Shown here: positions 17,585-26,879 of the stretch, one piece after another
Position numbering within the stretch: the stretch's first letter is position 1
How the letters are laid out: every line of letters begins with the position of its first letter
DNA from: Marinoscillum sp. 108
Lineage (GTDB): Bacteria > Bacteroidota > Bacteroidia > Cytophagales > Cyclobacteriaceae
Length of the DNA: 64,000 nt
Reading direction: 5' to 3'
NCBI RefSeq assembly: GCF_902506655.1
Contig: NZ_LR734817.1
Span: 151,667-215,666, forward strand
Notes under the pieces: generated by a model
Told to the model about the DNA's origin: nothing
What the model saw: the letters and a program-made list of their open reading frames with translations, nothing else
Database searches by the model: none
Program-made: the position numbers and the translations under genes

Positions 17585-20404
17585 TTGTTAGAGCAGTCAA
17601 AAGATCTTATAAAAGCATTTTTACTCAGGACTTTTGATGTACGTGAAGGAGAATACCAGCGGGTGCTGCTCATGCAGCTCAATATTTTCCTGCTGATATT
17701 CACACTCCTGGTCATAAAACCTGTAGTCAACGCCCAGTTCCTCTCCATGATGGGCGTTGACCAATTGCCCCTCATGTTTCTCATGGTGGCCATCAGCGCC
17801 ATGGGGGTGTCCATGATTTACTCCAGAGCGCTGGGTAGCCGCTCGCTTCGGCGTATTTCCAACTCCACCCTGCTGATCTCCGTGATCCTGCTGACATTCT
17901 TTGGCATACTGCTTAAACTCAGCATTTCACCGGCACTGGTGCTCTATGTGCTCTATGTCATCGTGGCCATCTTCGCCGTACTAAGCACCTCTCAGTTCTG
18001 GATCATGGCCAACCTGGCTTTTGATGCGCGAGAGGCCAAGCGTCTCTTTAGCTTTATTGGCGCAGGCCCCATTGCCGGAGGTGTGGCTGGTGGATACATG
18101 ACCTCCATCATGGCCAATTACATAGAAGGCACCAACCTGATCTTTTTTGGTGCCGGCCTTCTGTGTGTCTGTATCTACCTCAACAATGTGATCTGGACAC
18201 GACACATACCCAAGCTGACCCGCTTTCAACGGAAAAAACGGATGAAGGATTTTGGTGATCACCCGATCTGGCTCATCCGCCAGTCGAAGCACCTCACCTA
18301 CCTCGCGCTGATCATCGGCATTGGCGTGATTGTTTCCAAACTCATCGAGTTTCAGTTTAGCAGTGTGGCGGTCCAGTCCTTTGATGATCCGGATGAGCTC
18401 ACATCCTTTTTCGGATTTTGGCTTTCCACCTTCAATGTGGTCTCCCTGCTCATACAGCTCTTTCTCACCCGGCGAATAGTGGGTACCTATGGCGTAGGCA
18501 CTTCCCTGTTTGCTTTGCCCGGTGGTATTCTATTAGGGTCTTCTCTTTTGCTCTTCGCGCCCGTGCTTTGGGCGGGGATTTTCACCAGGCTGTGGGAAGT
18601 ATCCGTGAAGCAGTCGGTCAATAAATCCGCTACAGAGCTTCTGGCACTACCCATTCCGTCAGGTATTAAAAGTCAGACGAAAAGTTTCATAGACGTATTC
18701 GTGGACCTGGCTGCCACAGGACTGGCCGGTTTGATGCTCATTTTCCTGATCAATGGCCTTGACCTGTCCGTCAGAGCGGTGAGTATCCTCACCATTTTCA
18801 TTCTCATCATCTGGATCTGGGTGGCACTCAAAGTGAGGCAGGAATACCTCAACTCTTTCAAATCTAAACTTGCGCAGATTGACAAGAAGAATGTGCAGCC
18901 GGATTACAGCAATATTTCTGTTTTAAACGGACTCAAACGTGCACTGGAAACCGGCACTGAGCAGCAAATTCTCTACGTGCTGGATAAGGTGCGGGAGATT
19001 CCTGACAAACGGCTTTTCGATAATGTCAGTCAGTTTTTAGTTCATCAATCCCCTATTGTACGAGCCCGTGCATTGCAGTCCATTTATTATCTGGAAAAAA
19101 CGGTGGATCCGCAGGTTCTGGAGGGCCTCCTCTCTGATCCTGATCAGGAAGTGCGGTACAAAGCGTTTGCCCAGCTCCTGCGTCAAACCAAAGAACAGCG
19201 AATCAACCTCATTCATAACTACCTGACCCATAGCGATCCTACCATCAGCGGTGCGGCGCTGGTAGGGCTGGCTGAGGAAGCACGAAACAATGAAGAGATG
19301 AAACGCCTGCTGAAGGTGGAGCAGCGTATTCACGAAAAGATCGATTACATCGGTCTCTCTGAAAATCCGGAGGAGAAATACCTCTATAAAGTAATGATCC
19401 TCAGAGCGGCTGGTCATGCCAATATTCCCGCCTTTTATCCCATCATCCGCAGCTTCATGGACGACAAGGAAGTTCGCGTGATCAATGAGGCCATCCTTGC
19501 GGCAGGGTTCACCATGAATGTGACCTTTATAGAGCGGCTTGCAGAGTTTCTGGTACCCCGGGAAACCCGAAAAAATGCCCAATTGGCGTTGCTCAATTAT
19601 GGTGTGGGCATCCTCCCGGAGCTGGACCGGGTGGTCCGCAATGCTACGACACGTGCGGAAGTCACCCACATGATTCCCGGAGTACTGGAGCGCATAGATG
19701 CCTATGCTTCGGTGAAAGTACTCCTCTCCTTCCTCAATACCAATGACGTAATGCTACGTCTGGAGGCACTAAGGTCGCTCAATGCACTCCAGCGTGATTT
19801 TCCTCATCTTCGGATTAACAAAAAGGACATTCTTGGTCACGTCATAGACGAATGCAATGTCTACAAAAATATCCTTGGAGTGTTTTACAAACAGCGTCAG
19901 CTGCTACCCGTACATGAGTCGGCACAGATAAAAGAAGCACGCACCCAGCTCACCAGCCTGCTGGAAAGGCGGCTGGACGGCACACTGGAGCGGATTTTCC
20001 GGCTCATAGGCCTCAGGTACCCTCCGGATGATATCATCTCGGCCTATGAAGGTATCAGGAGTGTCAATGAGCACGTACGACTCAACTCTGTAGAATACCT
20101 GGATAACCTACTGGAGCCCACACTTAAAAAAGCGCTGCTCCCCATCGCAGAGAGTGCCATGCTGGATGTTCTCAGCAAAGACATCATTGACCACCTGAAG
20201 GTCACTGTACCCGATGAAAAGAAATGCCTGGTGATGCTACTGGATGGGCGTGATGCCAAATTGAAACTGGCAGTTTTCAAACTCATAGAGGCCGTTGGCT
20301 CAGTGGAATACAAAGAGATGGTACGGCCATTTCTCAACAGCCACCACGAAAAGATCAGAGAACAGGCAGCGAAAATCCTCGGGCAGCAAGCGAAAACCTC
20401 CTAA
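17585..20404 (+). CDS. TLC/Npt nucleotide-carrier-like membrane protein with HEAT repeats
   Basis: 939 residues, starting at a TTG codon 3 bases after the previous gene; the first ATG (17672) would remove the amphipathic start that this family usually has. Residues about 28-430 hold roughly 11-12 membrane helices; the segment NKSATELLALPIPSGIKSQT followed by KSFIDVFVDLAATGLAG resembles the TLC ATP/ADP-carrier signature (family label Npt1/Npt2). Residues about 450-935 are soluble alpha-helical HEAT-type repeats (SPIVRARALQSIYYLE, DPDQEVRYKAFAQLLRQT, NDVMLRLEALRSLNALQ). Inner-membrane location. Substrate unproven; nucleotide exchange is a family-based inference. Confidence 0.7.
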   Translation: MLEQSKDLIKAFLLRTFDVREGEYQRVLLMQLNIFLLIFTLLVIKPVVNAQFLSMMGVDQLPLMFLMVAISAMGVSMIYSRALGSRSLRRISNSTLLISVILLTFFGILLKLSISPALVLYVLYVIVAIFAVLSTSQFWIMANLAFDAREAKRLFSFIGAGPIAGGVAGGYMTSIMANYIEGTNLIFFGAGLLCVCIYLNNVIWTRHIPKLTRFQRKKRMKDFGDHPIWLIRQSKHLTYLALIIGIGVIVSKLIEFQFSSVAVQSFDDPDELTSFFGFWLSTFNVVSLLIQLFLTRRIVGTYGVGTSLFALPGGILLGSSLLLFAPVLWAGIFTRLWEVSVKQSVNKSATELLALPIPSGIKSQTKSFIDVFVDLAATGLAGLMLIFLINGLDLSVRAVSILTIFILIIWIWVALKVRQEYLNSFKSKLAQIDKKNVQPDYSNISVLNGLKRALETGTEQQILYVLDKVREIPDKRLFDNVSQFLVHQSPIVRARALQSIYYLEKTVDPQVLEGLLSDPDQEVRYKAFAQLLRQTKEQRINLIHNYLTHSDPTISGAALVGLAEEARNNEEMKRLLKVEQRIHEKIDYIGLSENPEEKYLYKVMILRAAGHANIPAFYPIIRSFMDDKEVRVINEAILAAGFTMNVTFIERLAEFLVPRETRKNAQLALLNYGVGILPELDRVVRNATTRAEVTHMIPGVLERIDAYASVKVLLSFLNTNDVMLRLEALRSLNALQRDFPHLRINKKDILGHVIDECNVYKNILGVFYKQRQLLPVHESAQIKEARTQLTSLLERRLDGTLERIFRLIGLRYPPDDIISAYEGIRSVNEHVRLNSVEYLDNLLEPTLKKALLPIAESAMLDVLSKDIIDHLKVTVPDEKKCLVMLLDGRDAKLKLAVFKLIEAVGSVEYKEMVRPFLNSHHEKIREQAAKILGQQAKTS

Positions 20405-20410
20405 AGAGGT

Positions 20411-21676
20411 CTATTTCAACTTGCAGATCCGGTCAATGCTGGAAGCCAAAGCTGCATGGTCGCTTGCAGAGTTTTTCTTGAGTACGTTGCTCATCAGCAC
20501 CACCAGATAGGTAGTACCATCGGTATGCTCCACAATGGCTACGGAGTTCATATAATTATTCACGTTGCCAATGTACTTACCACACTGATATCCTTCTTCT
20601 TGCTTACAGCTATACAGGCTACCTGATTTAAAGTACACCGCTGCAGTAGCCAGTTGGGGAGCTGCTGCATACCTGATCCTGCGATCGGTCATGTAGAGCA
20701 TGCGCTTGATTTCGAGGCTGGAGGCAGAATCCACCACCTGGCCACGTTCCATCGCTACCAGGTATTTCATTAGTCCTGAAGGGGTACCTATACTCCCTCC
20801 CTTTCCGGGAATAAAAGAACCCGCACCCTTCGTAAAAAATGCCCCCAAACGCCATTCGTCAGTGGTAATACCCAGGGCCCTCAGTGGATCATTGACTACC
20901 GAATTGGCAATCTCACTGAGCTGTGATTTGGGGGTAGTTCTGAAATATTCATCGGCTTGTTCCTCTGTGAGTGTGGGGTAGTCTTTACCAAATACCCGCA
21001 TCAGCACGGCCTCACGCCAGCATACACTGGCAGCGCCATTGTTACTCACAGAAAGCATGTGATCTAACCATTCGTACAGTGAGAACACGTCCGTCTCTAC
21101 CACGGTTCGCTTCACCTGCTTTCTGGTTTCCAAATCAAAAATCGGAACTGTATGCTCATCATACATGGCCCACTTTCCGGCCCGTACCGAACGATCCCGC
21201 AGCAGTGCTCTTCGTTGATCAAAAGAGTCAGGGTAAATCTTGGACAGTTCAGCGAAGAAGCCTGTGGCCACAGCAATTTTTCCTACGCTACCAGGCTGGT
21301 ACTGTAGATTTTCCTTTCGGGAAGCGTAGCGCATCGGCCTACCGGGAGTAATGTCCAGCAGGGCCAACGAGTAGCTTTCGTCCAGATTCGGAAAAAGTGC
21401 ATTGACGGATTTTTGAAATTTTGCATCCGTAGCAGGCAACGCTTCCAGACTATCGCCTTTGGCACCCAAAAGATTGAGTTTGATGTCGCTGATAGACTTC
21501 TGAGCCCCAGAAATGGGTTTACCTTCCTTGAGCTCACCAGCCATGATCAGTTCCAGGCGCTTCAGTCTGCGAATCCCGGTAAGCTCATATCCATCTATTG
21601 GGTAGAGGTTGTCGGCGGAAGTAAGCACCACACATCCTAAAAACCCGGAAAGCACAATCTTTATAGTCAGTTTCAT
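20411..21676 (-). CDS. Exported serine hydrolase (beta-lactamase/transpeptidase fold)
   Basis: 421 residues, signal peptide at about 1-21. Catalytic motifs: SVGK at 130-133 (SxxK), SNN at 211-213 (SxN), and KSG at 350-352. A long N-terminal segment (22-100) precedes the catalytic fold. Four cysteines, including LYSCKQ and GYQCGK near the KSG motif, could form a periplasmic disulfide. The start codon overlaps the stop of the upstream dikinase-like gene (ATGA, 21673-21676), so the pair is translationally coupled and probably works on the same cell-envelope substrate. The end lies 6 bases from the convergent carrier-like gene. Confidence 0.8.
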   Translation of the reverse strand: MKLTIKIVLSGFLGCVVLTSADNLYPIDGYELTGIRRLKRLELIMAGELKEGKPISGAQKSISDIKLNLLGAKGDSLEALPATDAKFQKSVNALFPNLDESYSLALLDITPGRPMRYASRKENLQYQPGSVGKIAVATGFFAELSKIYPDSFDQRRALLRDRSVRAGKWAMYDEHTVPIFDLETRKQVKRTVVETDVFSLYEWLDHMLSVSNNGAASVCWREAVLMRVFGKDYPTLTEEQADEYFRTTPKSQLSEIANSVVNDPLRALGITTDEWRLGAFFTKGAGSFIPGKGGSIGTPSGLMKYLVAMERGQVVDSASSLEIKRMLYMTDRRIRYAAAPQLATAAVYFKSGSLYSCKQEEGYQCGKYIGNVNNYMNSVAIVEHTDGTTYLVVLMSNVLKKNSASDHAALASSIDRICKLK

Positions 21677-24576
21677 AAGGCGGTATTTAATGGTATCAAT
21701 TGATCCCCTGCTAAAACAGGCGTGATCGATCTGAGAAACTCAGACGCTGCTGCCCGTTTGTTTTCCACAAATGGTCTGACCTGAAAAAGCCATATTTTGT
21801 CCTTCCTGAATCCCAACTCTACATCATAAGGACTCTTCATCCCTATCTCGCCCAGCTTTTCCTTCAGGGCTTCGGCCATTTCCCCGAGGCTCACCAAATT
21901 GGCTTCTGACAGCACGGGCTCCTCAAAAGTAGTATGCTTTTTGAGGGTGCCACCCGTGGCAGGGATGGAGGTATAGTCCGGCTCGCGTGAGGGCGACAAG
22001 AGGATGGTTCTGTCTGCTTCCAGCAGCCAGGTTTCACTTGCCTGCCCTTCCACAGCACCACCCACACCTCTATTGAAAGCCACGGTGTTATCATCTGGCT
22101 TTCCGGTGGTCACTCCCTTGGTGATGAGCACACCTGAGCAGTCTGCATCCACACTGGGGATGATGAGGATGGAAGGAAACACGTTTTCAGGATTAAGGAG
22201 ATATTTTTGGCGCCACTTATAACTGCGCTCGGTATAGGGTGATGCCCATACATCTTTGATCCCCTGTAGTATTTTTTGCGCATCCAACACATTGAAGAGT
22301 GTGAGGTTGAGGCCCGCCCCGGTGAAGTCTTTGAGGTCTTCCATATTGGTATCGCTACGGATGAAAACCGGCACCTTGCCCAGCGATACCCCAAATGCTT
22401 CTTTAAACTTCGCATTGAGAGCAGCCTCAAATTCGGGCATCAACTTGATCTGCCTGATAGCCACCTGCAATACCTCCAACCTGCCCATCACGTACTTTTC
22501 CACTTCACCATCTGTGGATCCGGCAGTACTCATTTCACCCGCCACCTTAAATGTGGCTTTCAGGTATTGCCAGTAGCTCATCCCCTGGCCTGGCATCGCC
22601 TGGTCAAAATGCTGTTTGAAAATGGCAAAAGGTATGACAATACCATTCACCACATGATCGGGAAAAAGCTGCTTCAGCTGGCCCAAATTGGCCGCTTTGG
22701 GGCCGCAGATGATGCCCGACTTGGAGGCATTGACGTCCCGCAGGTTCAGGATTCTGGCGTCATCCAGCTCCATCATTTCCACGGGTACACTTATTTTCTC
22801 TTCGTTTCTCACCTTTTTGGCAAAGAGGGCCTTTTCTTCAGGAGTCATCTCTGTGGCCAGCTTCATCAGTACCGTGCCTTTATTCGAAACCGCGTAGAAC
22901 ACCTTCTTTCCATTGTATGGAAGCAAAGCCGTCAGGTTTTCCATGGACAGCACGGCATTCGGAATCCCCAGGTTTCGGGCCAGCAGCTGGACATGCGAGA
23001 CCATGTTGCCTTCCGTGACCGTGGCAATACCCGCCACCGGTTTCAGGTCGGCAGGAGGCCTGTTGAATACATAGATTTTATCACCAGACACCTCTATCTC
23101 CTCTGGAGACTGATTGGTCACCACCAACTCGCCCATGGCATATCCGGGGTTGAGTCCACGGGCAGCACTTTGATTTTTGATTCCCAACAGTTGGTTTGAA
23201 AATCCCGCCTGATCGGCAAAGAAATCACCCAAAAGGGATACGCTGCTCCCCAGCTGCAACAGACACGAAGCCCGCACCCGGTCGTCGATGAAGCCATTGG
23301 CCAGAGGCTCAAATGAACCATAACGCTTCACCACCTCCTGATAAGTAGCTCTAAACGTCCCGGCGCTCCACTCTACCGACCTCCGAAGGTGATCCAGGTC
23401 ATCTCCAAGTTCCTTCAGGGTTATCTCACCATCGGCGACAATGATTAGATTGGCATCCAGCGTCTCCCACTCCCAGATTTCGAGGTAACCAAAGCCAGTC
23501 GCTGCCTGAGCCAGGGTTTTAGATTTGATGAGTAGCTCTGCAAGTGTCTCAGGCCTCCACAGCACTGACTCTCTGATGAGCATGGCCTCCATCTTGATGG
23601 AAGCATCCATCAGTGCCAGGCGAGCACTTGATTTCATTGGATTGACGATCTGCCGACGTAAGGCAAGGCCTGTCGTGGCGATCAGCTCACAGCGATCCCC
23701 GCTGGTCCTGGCTCGGCTGTACTGCTCCATAAAGTCAACCAGTGTGCCATTTGCCGGCAAGCTATTAGGCACCTTTTTAGCCAGGCTTTTGAAATCACTG
23801 ATGGCCACAGGCTGATAAAAAATCTCCATCTGGGCCAGCAGGCTCGTGAACTTCTCCTTGAGCTCAGCGTTCAGCTTAGCCGAATGTGCGGCCTGAAAGT
23901 CCCGTACTTTTTGTATGTCGGATTCTTCCGGTTGACCGTGCAGTTTCACGCGCAGGTCCATGAATGGATTATACACATCAGAAATTTCCTTGGAAATGGC
24001 TCTGACACTCTGAGCAGTGTTGTTGTCGCCTGAGTGCGGGATGTCCTTTGCACTTTGGCGGATCAAAAAGAATTGACCTACGAGCCGGCTTTTATCCTCG
24101 AGCAACCACTGCAGGTAAGCCAGGCCCCAGGCTTCCTCATCCTCAGCCTGAAAAGCACCACGATAAAACTGCGCTCTTCTGTTGATCCAACCGCCATCAT
24201 TGGCCCGGAGGTATTGTTCCAGACTGTATTGTTTCATCCGAGACCCCTGGTATTCTGAGTCCCAAAAATCCTCGTGCGCCGTGGTAGAAAGGATCTGCCC
24301 TAAAAAAATATGATGACTCGCGCCCAAAGCCACCACTTCGTCTTTATACCGTGCCCGCTGCACTCCGGGTTCGGGGCATCGCTCCTGCGGAGCCACTGTG
24401 GAGCCATCTTTGCAAAACCAGCGGATGTCCTTATAAGGGCCTTTGGGATCCGACTTATAAGCGTTAATCATTTTGCTGATCGCAGCATCTGTAACGGTCT
24501 GGTTGCTCTGGGCAGTCGTGACACCTATAAGGCTGCCAAATAACACCAGGAGAATAAAGCCTTTTGTATAATTCAT
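21673..24576 (-). CDS. Exported dikinase-like protein (PEP-utiliser swivel plus ATP-grasp, GWD-type order)
   Basis: 967 residues with a clear signal peptide (VLFGSLIGVTTAQ). Residues 25-480 are a helical region I do not recognise. A phosphohistidine swivel domain follows (about 480-590) with TEGNMVSHVQLLARNLGIP, putative catalytic His528. The C-terminal part is a PPDK/PEP-synthase-type ATP-grasp domain: GPKAANLGQL at 625-634, VFIRSDTNMEDL at 737-748, FTGAGLNLTLFNV, and FQVRPF near 931. Swivel before ATP-grasp, with no PEP/pyruvate TIM barrel, is the order of glucan water dikinases, and the SHVxxxARN and GAGL motifs fit that group. An exported ATP-dependent dikinase is odd because ATP is normally absent from the periplasm. 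Coupled to the serine hydrolase downstream. Confidence 0.75.
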   Translation of the reverse strand: MNYTKGFILLVLFGSLIGVTTAQSNQTVTDAAISKMINAYKSDPKGPYKDIRWFCKDGSTVAPQERCPEPGVQRARYKDEVVALGASHHIFLGQILSTTAHEDFWDSEYQGSRMKQYSLEQYLRANDGGWINRRAQFYRGAFQAEDEEAWGLAYLQWLLEDKSRLVGQFFLIRQSAKDIPHSGDNNTAQSVRAISKEISDVYNPFMDLRVKLHGQPEESDIQKVRDFQAAHSAKLNAELKEKFTSLLAQMEIFYQPVAISDFKSLAKKVPNSLPANGTLVDFMEQYSRARTSGDRCELIATTGLALRRQIVNPMKSSARLALMDASIKMEAMLIRESVLWRPETLAELLIKSKTLAQAATGFGYLEIWEWETLDANLIIVADGEITLKELGDDLDHLRRSVEWSAGTFRATYQEVVKRYGSFEPLANGFIDDRVRASCLLQLGSSVSLLGDFFADQAGFSNQLLGIKNQSAARGLNPGYAMGELVVTNQSPEEIEVSGDKIYVFNRPPADLKPVAGIATVTEGNMVSHVQLLARNLGIPNAVLSMENLTALLPYNGKKVFYAVSNKGTVLMKLATEMTPEEKALFAKKVRNEEKISVPVEMMELDDARILNLRDVNASKSGIICGPKAANLGQLKQLFPDHVVNGIVIPFAIFKQHFDQAMPGQGMSYWQYLKATFKVAGEMSTAGSTDGEVEKYVMGRLEVLQVAIRQIKLMPEFEAALNAKFKEAFGVSLGKVPVFIRSDTNMEDLKDFTGAGLNLTLFNVLDAQKILQGIKDVWASPYTERSYKWRQKYLLNPENVFPSILIIPSVDADCSGVLITKGVTTGKPDDNTVAFNRGVGGAVEGQASETWLLEADRTILLSPSREPDYTSIPATGGTLKKHTTFEEPVLSEANLVSLGEMAEALKEKLGEIGMKSPYDVELGFRKDKIWLFQVRPFVENKRAAASEFLRSITPVLAGDQLIPLNTAL

Positions 24577-24808
24577 TGAAAATAGGGTCTTGTCTGTAGG
24601 ATAAAGGTAACCAAAGTCAGCTATGCACTCCCTAAAGAGCGGGGGTGCCTCTCATTTTTGATGGATTAAACTTTGCAAAAGCCAACTCACGGTAAAACAC
24701 ACCAAAGCATCAAGCCAGTCTGCTTTACCAACAAACACCCCGGCCCAACTGTTTTCGCTGAGTATTCAAAAGATATTACGGAAGGGACCACACAGGTCCG
24801 AAGGTAGT

Positions 24809-24922
24809 TTATACCTCCTCGTCTTCGGGATCCTGAGTCTTTGTTTTGTTGTGATTGAGCACAAACAACAATACGCCTATTCCAGAAAGAAGCAGGATGA
24901 GGTATGTAAAAATTCTTTTCAT
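24809..24922 (-). CDS. 37-residue single-span membrane protein
   Basis: ATG at 24922, TAA at 24809-24811. The peptide starts MKRIFTYLILLLSG, has one hydrophobic span (about 4-22, ending VLLFVLNHNK) and an acidic tail (QDPEDEEV). Positively charged start, one membrane helix and a charged C-terminus are what real small membrane proteins show. It lies alone between the dikinase-like gene and the sigma-factor operon, on the same strand as both. No known family; function unknown. The bases on either side (24577-24808 and 24923-25053) show nothing else. Confidence 0.5.
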   Translation of the reverse strand: MKRIFTYLILLLSGIGVLLFVLNHNKTKTQDPEDEEV

Positions 24923-25053
24923 TATGTCAGTTTTCTCTTTGTAAAAGTTAGGACGAGAAATAACGATTAAGTCACACCTTTCGTGGATTTTTTTTCATCT
25001 TTATTTTTCCAAATAGATTACGGCGCTGACCTACTGTCCAGAACACCCCTTCA

Positions 25054-25452
25054 TCAGAGCTTTCGCTCCTCCAAAACCTTACCCAACTGATCCACCATGA
25101 GCACATAGCGCTTGAGATTTGCATCCCTGATGATCACTTCGTATAAAAGCTGATTGCCTTCATTGATCAACACTGCGTTCATAATTTCGCCCAGTTGATC
25201 CATGTGGGTTTTGATGGCAACCGGCAGCAAATCGGGAGTCAGGTACATGGTGTACTTTTCCAGGAGGCCCTGCTGGTCAAACATCGCGATGTATTCGATA
25301 TCCTCCTGGTAAAATATGGCCTCAAATTTCGCCTCCTTCTCCGACCAGTCGATGTTGATCGCTTTGGGGAAATTTCTGTCAAAAGTGAGTAAGCATGACT
25401 CTGGTGGGGTCGCTTCACTCCCGTCAATTACCTTTTTCAAAAAATCATCCAT
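25054..25452 (-). CDS. PepSY-like (DUF2874-type) small protein
   Basis: 132 residues, no signal peptide. The pattern FPKAINIDWSEKEAKFEAIFYQEDIEYIAMFDQQGLLEKY matches one PepSY-like / beta-lactamase-inhibitor-like unit, and residues 75-130 may be a second, diverged unit. Family members are usually exported, so a cytoplasmic version is unusual. It starts 48 bases after the ECF sigma factor gene on the same strand; an anti-sigma or sensor role is possible from context only. Confidence 0.55.
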   Translation of the reverse strand: MDDFLKKVIDGSEATPPESCLLTFDRNFPKAINIDWSEKEAKFEAIFYQEDIEYIAMFDQQGLLEKYTMYLTPDLLPVAIKTHMDQLGEIMNAVLINEGNQLLYEVIIRDANLKRYVLMVDQLGKVLEERKL

Positions 25453-25500
25453 TGCCCTTACATTTCTTATAATGACGGAAATAACCAGGAAAGTAACCCA

Positions 25501-26070
25501 TCATCCGTGCTTTAAATATTTTTGAGTGTACAAAAACACCACCCTGGTACGCGCCCTTTTTAACCGCATTTTAGCCGCATTCTCACTGATTCTCAGCGAA
25601 GTACTGATCTCCCTGATGGATAAGTCGTGTTGGTATTTCATCAGCAGCAGTGCCTTCTCCTCGGGGTGAATCTCCTCCATGATCAGTAGCAGATTCTCAT
25701 AGGTGATTTCTGAGAGTGCCTCGTCGGACTCATCGATGATTTCAGGAATTTCATTTTCCTTGTTCCACTCAGGATAGTGCAGCTTCTTCTTTTCCCGCAG
25801 GTAGTCTATGCAGTGGTTGTAAGTAATGGAGTATAGCCAGGAAGAAAATGAGGACTTCTGCTTAAAAGATCCGATTTTCTCAAAAGTCTTGGAAAACACA
25901 TCCTCTGCCAGCTCACGGGCCGTTTCCCGGTTTTTCACAAAGCTGTAACACTTGTCCAGCACCTTCTTATAATACCGCTCGTACAGCTCCTGAAAAAATC
26001 TGGAGGCATTCCCTTCCTTGAGCTTTTCTATCAGCTCTGCATCGGACCACGTTGCCAAATCGGTACTCAT
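25501..26070 (-). CDS. ECF-type RNA polymerase sigma factor
   Basis: 189 residues from the ATG at 26070 (a GTG two codons earlier is an alternative). Region 2 spans about 25-95 (YKKVLDKCYSFVKNRETARE, FSKTFEKIGSFKQKSSFSSW, SITYNHCIDYLR) and region 4 about 130-185 (ALLLMKYQHDLSIREISTSL, ISENAAKMRLKRARTRV helix-turn-helix). No anti-sigma factor with a membrane span follows; the next gene is the PepSY-like protein. Its upstream region is shared with the divergent lipoprotein gene at 26192, a plausible target. Confidence 0.9.
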   Translation of the reverse strand: MSTDLATWSDAELIEKLKEGNASRFFQELYERYYKKVLDKCYSFVKNRETARELAEDVFSKTFEKIGSFKQKSSFSSWLYSITYNHCIDYLREKKKLHYPEWNKENEIPEIIDESDEALSEITYENLLLIMEEIHPEEKALLLMKYQHDLSIREISTSLRISENAAKMRLKRARTRVVFLYTQKYLKHG

Positions 26071-26191
26071 TGCCACTTTAAAAAATTTTCAAAAAAATAA
26101 ATTTCATTTCTCAGTTACCTTATGCAGGTGGTGCGTCTCAATCTAAAATGAAATATAACATTTAATCTTTCACAAGAACAATTAGAAAAAA

Positions 26192-26809
26192 ATGAAAAAG
26201 AATCAATATTTAAAAGCGTTTGCTGCATTCGGTCTGGCCGCTGTGTTATTCACTAGTTGTGGGGATGTACCACAGGCGGAAATTGACCAGGCTACTCTGG
26301 CTATCAATGAGGCCAAGGCAGCTGGTGCAGAAGTGTATGCAACTGAGAGCTATCTGGCTCTTGAGGACTCTATGAAAGCGGTGATAGAAACCGTAGAAGC
26401 TCAAAAGACTAAACTCTTCAAAAACTTCACGGCTTCAAAGGCAGGTCTGGCTTCTGTGGCACAATTGGCAACAATGGTGAAACAGGAAACAGAAACCACC
26501 AAAGAGGAACTTAAGAATCAGATTCAAGCGGAAATCGCTGAAGTGAAATCTCTGATAGAGGCTAATAAGCAGCTGATCACAGAGGCTCCAAAAGGTAAAG
26601 AAGGCACCACGGCCCTATTGGCCATACAGGGTGAACTCTCTACCATCGAAAGCACTGTTTCAGAATCCGGAAGCCTGTTTGAGAAAGGTGAGTATTTAGC
26701 AAGTCTGGACCTGACCAAAGCGGCCAAGGAAAAGGCAGCGGCTATCAACACCGAGTTGCAGGACGTGATCGCCAAATACAAAGCGAACACCAAAGCTAAA
26801 AGAGGTTAA
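26192..26809 (+). CDS. Alpha-helical lipoprotein (DUF4398-like)
   Basis: 205 residues. Lipoprotein signal with cysteine in VLFTSCGD (about residue 23). The mature part is almost entirely helical and rich in Ala, Glu and Lys (ATLAINEAKAAGAEVYATES, KQETETTKEELKNQIQAEIA), resembling periplasmic DUF4398-type or Lpp-like coiled coils. Probably a peptidoglycan-proximal or envelope spacer protein. Divergent from the ECF sigma gene and followed by a strong terminator, then the L,D-transpeptidase operon. Confidence 0.7.
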   Translation: MKKNQYLKAFAAFGLAAVLFTSCGDVPQAEIDQATLAINEAKAAGAEVYATESYLALEDSMKAVIETVEAQKTKLFKNFTASKAGLASVAQLATMVKQETETTKEELKNQIQAEIAEVKSLIEANKQLITEAPKGKEGTTALLAIQGELSTIESTVSESGSLFEKGEYLASLDLTKAAKEKAAAINTELQDVIAKYKANTKAKRG

Positions 26810-26823
26810 TAAAGTAAAAATTT

Positions 26824-26870
26824 GAGGTTTTCTCAACAGCGCTGGATGCTGTTGAGAAACCTCATTTTTT
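26824..26870 (+). terminator. Rho-independent terminator after the lipoprotein gene
   Basis: Left arm 26824-26840 and right arm GCTGTTGAGAAACCTC at 26848-26863 pair over 16 bp with one bulged T and a 7-base loop, followed by a run of T at 26865-26870. It ends only 9 bases before the start codon of the L,D-transpeptidase gene at 26880, so readthrough or a promoter inside the lipoprotein gene must serve that operon. Confidence 0.85.
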
Positions 26871-26879
26871 CAGCTCCTG

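Noticed and set aside
22276-23199. 307-codon open frame antisense to the dikinase-like gene
   Set aside because: Shadow frame; the minus-strand protein has clear domains throughout.
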